Positions 60,303 to 64,000 of a stretch of 64,000 nucleotides of DNA are shown here, one piece after another. The stretch lies in NCBI GenBank assembly GCA_027627225.1, contig CM051033.1, positions 50,705,516 through 50,769,515 of the forward strand. The letters are read 5' to 3'. Below the pieces are notes generated by a model. That model worked only from the letters and a program-made list of their open reading frames with translations. It was not told the origin of the DNA and did no database searches. The position numbers were made by a program, and so were the translations under genes. The DNA comes from Congeria kusceri (taxonomy: Eukaryota; Mollusca; Bivalvia; Myida; Dreissenidae). Every line of letters starts with the position of its first letter. The first letter of the stretch is position 1.

Positions 60303-63300
60303 AATTTGTGTGAATAACAAAACAACAGTGTTTTATATTTCAATTAACGCGGCACCTTTACGTCTGTCTACTCTCATGTATAGTTGATAATTGCTTTATT
60401 TATTATAATCGGTCATTCAATACTTGTTAATTGGAAAGTAGTTTTATATTTCAATTAACGCGGCACCTTTAAGTCTGTCTACTCTCATGTATAGTTGATA
60501 ATTGCTTTATTTATTATAATCGGTCATTCAATACTTGTTAATTGGAAAGTAGTTTCTGTGACTGTAAAATTAGGGTTTGTTTATTTACCAATTAACCTAA
60601 TACCTTTCAACTTACCATCGCCGTCTTAGCGAGTAGTTGAGGGTGTGAATATTTATTGTGATAGTAATAGAAAATGCCGACAGAAGTGAGAAGATACGTG
60701 TAAATACCATCTGTTCTATTCTGTAAAGCGAAAATGGATGTAAACATCAAATTCTCCATCTTTTATTCGATAGTTAATGGATGTAAACATCGAATTCCCC
60801 ATCAGCAATTCGATAGTAAACAAGCGATTAATTCGTATTTTAATACGGTACATGTACTTTGTACAAACATATTAAAATTTCGTGTTTGTAACATAACCAG
60901 TAATGTAATGCATGTTTATAACATAAATAATAAAAATCTCGTCAGTGTTCTGTTTTGTCATAATGTTCTGTATTTTCCGAAAACCATGTTCTTGGTCGTA
61001 CCTGAAATAAAACGTAAAATATGTTTTAAAAAGCTCAATGTGAAATTATGACTCGCTAAAATCACCGCGATCCACCGCGATTTCTTATCAACACTTTTGA
61101 TCGAGACTGTCGCGGTGGTCACCGCGATTCGCCACGGCGACATCACCGCGTTCCACAGTGTTCCACGGTGTATCGCGGTGACTATAGTAGTGTGTCACGC
61201 TGGGCTGAATCACGGTGGTGCGTGGCAGAAGGCAGAAATCACGCTAGACGTGTACGCTCCTATTTCTCAAATAACTTACAGTGCCAAAATGGAATATGCT
61301 TCTACTTCTACAAAAAGTTTCCAGTGCTAAACTGGCATACAATTTAACTTATAAAAGAGCTTACAGTTCTATAATGTCATACACTTTTACTTGTATAATA
61401 GCTTACAGTGCAAGAATGGCATACAATTTAATATAATAGCTTACCGTCCTAGAATGGCATACACTTTTACTTCTAAAATAGCTTACAGTGCTAGAATGGC
61501 ATATGATTTAACTCCTAAAATAACAGCACTAGAATTGCATACACTTTTACTTTTAAAATGGCCTGCAGTGCCAGAATGGCATATGACTTTAATTATAAAA
61601 TGGCCTGCGGTGCCAGAATGGCATACGCTTGTACTTCTAAAATGGCCTGCAGTGCCAGACTGGCATACAATTTAATTTCTAAAATGGCCTGCAGTGCCAG
61701 AATGGCATACGCTTGTACTTAGTGCCAGACTGGCATACGCTTGTACTTCTAAAATGGCCTGCAGGGCCAGAATGGCATACGCTTCGTTTTCCAAAATGGC
61801 CTGCAGTGCCAGACAGGCATGCGATTTAATTTCTAAAATGGCTTGTAGTACCAGAATGGCATACCCTTTAACTTCTAAAATAGCTTGCAGTGCTAGAATG
61901 GCATACGCTTCTACTTCTAAATTGGCCTGCAGTGCCAGAATGGCATATGACTACTTCTAAAATGGCCTGCAGTGCCAGACTGGCTTGTACTTTTTAAAAT
62001 GGCTTCCAGTGCCAGAATTGCATATGCTTCTACTTCTAAAATGGCCTGCAGTGCCAGAATGGCATACGCTTGTACTTCTAAAATGGCCTTTAAGTGCCAG
62101 GCTGGTATACGCTTGTACTTCTAAAATAGCCTCCCAGTGCCAGAATGGCATACACGTGTACTTCTAAAATGGCCTGCAGTGCCAGAATAGCATATGCTTC
62201 TAAAATACCTTACAGTAATAGAATGGTGTATGCTTAAACTTCTGAAATAGACTTACAGTAATTGAATGGTACACGCTTAAACTTCTAAAATAGCTTACAT
62301 TGCTAAAATAACATATGGTTGTACTTCTAAAATAGAAGTGATGGCAGACAGGAGTTTAAAGTTGTTGTTCTATTGGTTATGGCATCATGTTTATAGGCTG
62401 TTGTAACTTTAATGTCATCATCATTGAAAATGATTAAGTAATGTTCTCTGTTAATGGTGAGTTGATCTGTAATGGTGAATTTACAGTGGGGCGAATCATT
62501 ATTAAAGCGGGGATAAATAAAAAAATATCATGATATGGGTTTCTAATATCATCACTTTTTTTGTTCTTTTTTTCCAAAAACTTGTATTTCAATAGATACC
62601 CGTAAATTGTGTGATTTATAATGGCACAAACAAGAACATGGATTTTTTTTACATTCTATTTTTATTCAATTGTTGTTTTACTTACTTTGGCATCTACTCA
62701 ATAACATCTACATACAATACATCCAATATCACATTGAACTATACATAAATGAGAACTGAAACAATTTGGTGTACATCATAGAAAAAACAACAACTTTTAA
62801 ACATTTACTGAACATTAAAGTAAAAAGTACATAAAAATATAACTAATAGTCGTAATACATGAAAATAAACAAAACCATGAAATAGATAAATTATCACAAG
62901 CTTAATGAATATTAACAACCAATGAAAACATTTATACATGTACATAATAATAATTATTCCGAGACTGAAAAGACTGAATAACTGTTTGTTGAAACATTTG
63001 GCTACAAATATTAGGTAACAAAAGCTCAAAAGATTTTCTTTTTCAGTAGAACTATCCAACAAGTGTTCGATTTTTAGTGTATATAATGTATATGCATATG
63101 TCTTGTTAGATTTCCGACGTACTTTTTGTTTGCAACACTACAGTTTATAACATTTGTATTTCTGACATATCGATCAAAGAAACAATGTAAATAACTGAAC
63201 ATATACATAAACTGAATATCAAACTAACAATATTTCTTACTATACATAATATTCATATCTTCATGAGGTTACTCTTGGCCAAACCTTGCTATTTGGCCAT

Positions 63301-64000
63301 TCAAGAATAAAAATAAAAATACATGCACTGAGAGAAACATACAAATATATCACAGAATGGCACAAATGCCAAAATAATTCGTTCCGATAGACGCAAATTA
63401 AGGCAAGGACAAAACAAAATACCGGTAACCCAAAAATGAGCATTTCATCATCACTTAAGTCCTTCAGATAAAATAAATGGCAATATAAATTTACAGAGCA
63501 TTCCAAACTGTTAATAAAAAGTACACAGAAATGGCCTCTTATTTTTTTATAACTACCGAGTATAGATGGCATTAAAAAACTGCACAAAACATGCACAAAA
63601 TGGCCGCTCAGTGTTACTCATTTCTTCTTATGGTTTTGTGAAATAAATGAGATTGCAAACCGCACAGAGTGCTTAAAAGCAAAATACATTTACACATTTT
63701 TTTTTAAATAAGCACAGCATCTCAATTTACAGGCATAGAACTCCTGTTTAAATACATTTACACCTGTACATAACATGTGTGCACATACATAATTTATGTA
63801 AAACATTAATTAAACAGCACACTAAATTTCAACACATGTTTTGCTGCCATTGTAAGAAAATTCAATATCGTTGTACCAGGTTACCAAGTACTACCACAGA
63901 CACAGTCACATCATACATAATCTAATTCACTGTCCGAATGTCCCACCGTCGTGGGATGAACATTGATGCTATTTAACCACATTTTTGCACCATTCTTGTG
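60303..64000. repeat. 7-kb tandem duplication, unit 2 (cut by window end)
   Basis: Second unit. It repeats the TIR right end, the 42-bp array and the NPHP4 downstream region. It reaches the equivalent of about 57050, so its copies of the NPHP4 exons should lie just beyond the window. Confidence 0.9.
61250..62336. repeat. 42-bp tandem array, duplicate
   Basis: The same array repeated in unit 2. By eye I found no difference from the first, unlike the flanking downstream region. Confidence 0.92.

Overview
This is a gene-sparse, intron-rich and repeat-rich animal nuclear window. It most likely comes from a bivalve mollusc. Long introns, GT-AG splice sites, tRNA-derived SINEs, many TIR elements and array-cored repeats with hairpin ends all fit. 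From memory, the palindromic GCGTCGTGGGAAAACC-ended MITE is typical of dreissenid mussels; I could not check this.

Layout, left to right. (1) 1-4925, plus strand: the last three coding exons of an unrecognised multi-pass membrane protein that starts outside the window. Its introns hold a 30-bp minisatellite, a palindromic MITE and a tRNA-like element. (2) 8437-23860, minus strand: a complete glyceraldehyde-3-phosphate dehydrogenase gene, nine coding exons and 337 residues, all phases consistent. (3) 23833-23993: a compact divergent promoter. (4) 25280-45983, plus strand: a complete eleven-exon, 553-residue coiled-coil gene of the ODAD1/CCDC114-CCDC63 family, the outer dynein arm docking complex. 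(5) 47230-64000, minus strand: the 3' end of a nephrocystin-4 (NPHP4) gene in a rearranged locus. Its last two coding exons are at 60164-60294 and 57467-57995. A 7,016-bp tandem duplication (53287-60302, then 60303 onward) contains these exons. A TIR-bounded insertion of about 6.8 kb (47417-54233) sits in a 42-bp tandem array beyond the gene end. It carries a broken copy of the NPHP4 3' end, an unknown three-exon gene for a 320-residue Thr/Gln/Ser-repeat protein, and an orphan DDE transposase exon.

Two themes stand out. First, several introns contain copies of the adjoining exon edge together with its splice site. ODAD1 exon 10 and its donor seed a 118-bp minisatellite. ODAD1 exon 5 and its donor seed a 22-bp minisatellite and also have a decayed acceptor-side copy. 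GAPDH exon 6 and its donor have two decayed copies. Second, the NPHP4 locus looks like a gene-fragment capture by a DNA transposon combined with a young segmental duplication. ODAD1 and NPHP4 both belong to cilia; GAPDH is a glycolytic housekeeping gene sharing a promoter region with ODAD1.

All exon structures were deduced by eye from open frames, splice consensus and phase matching. No searches were run.
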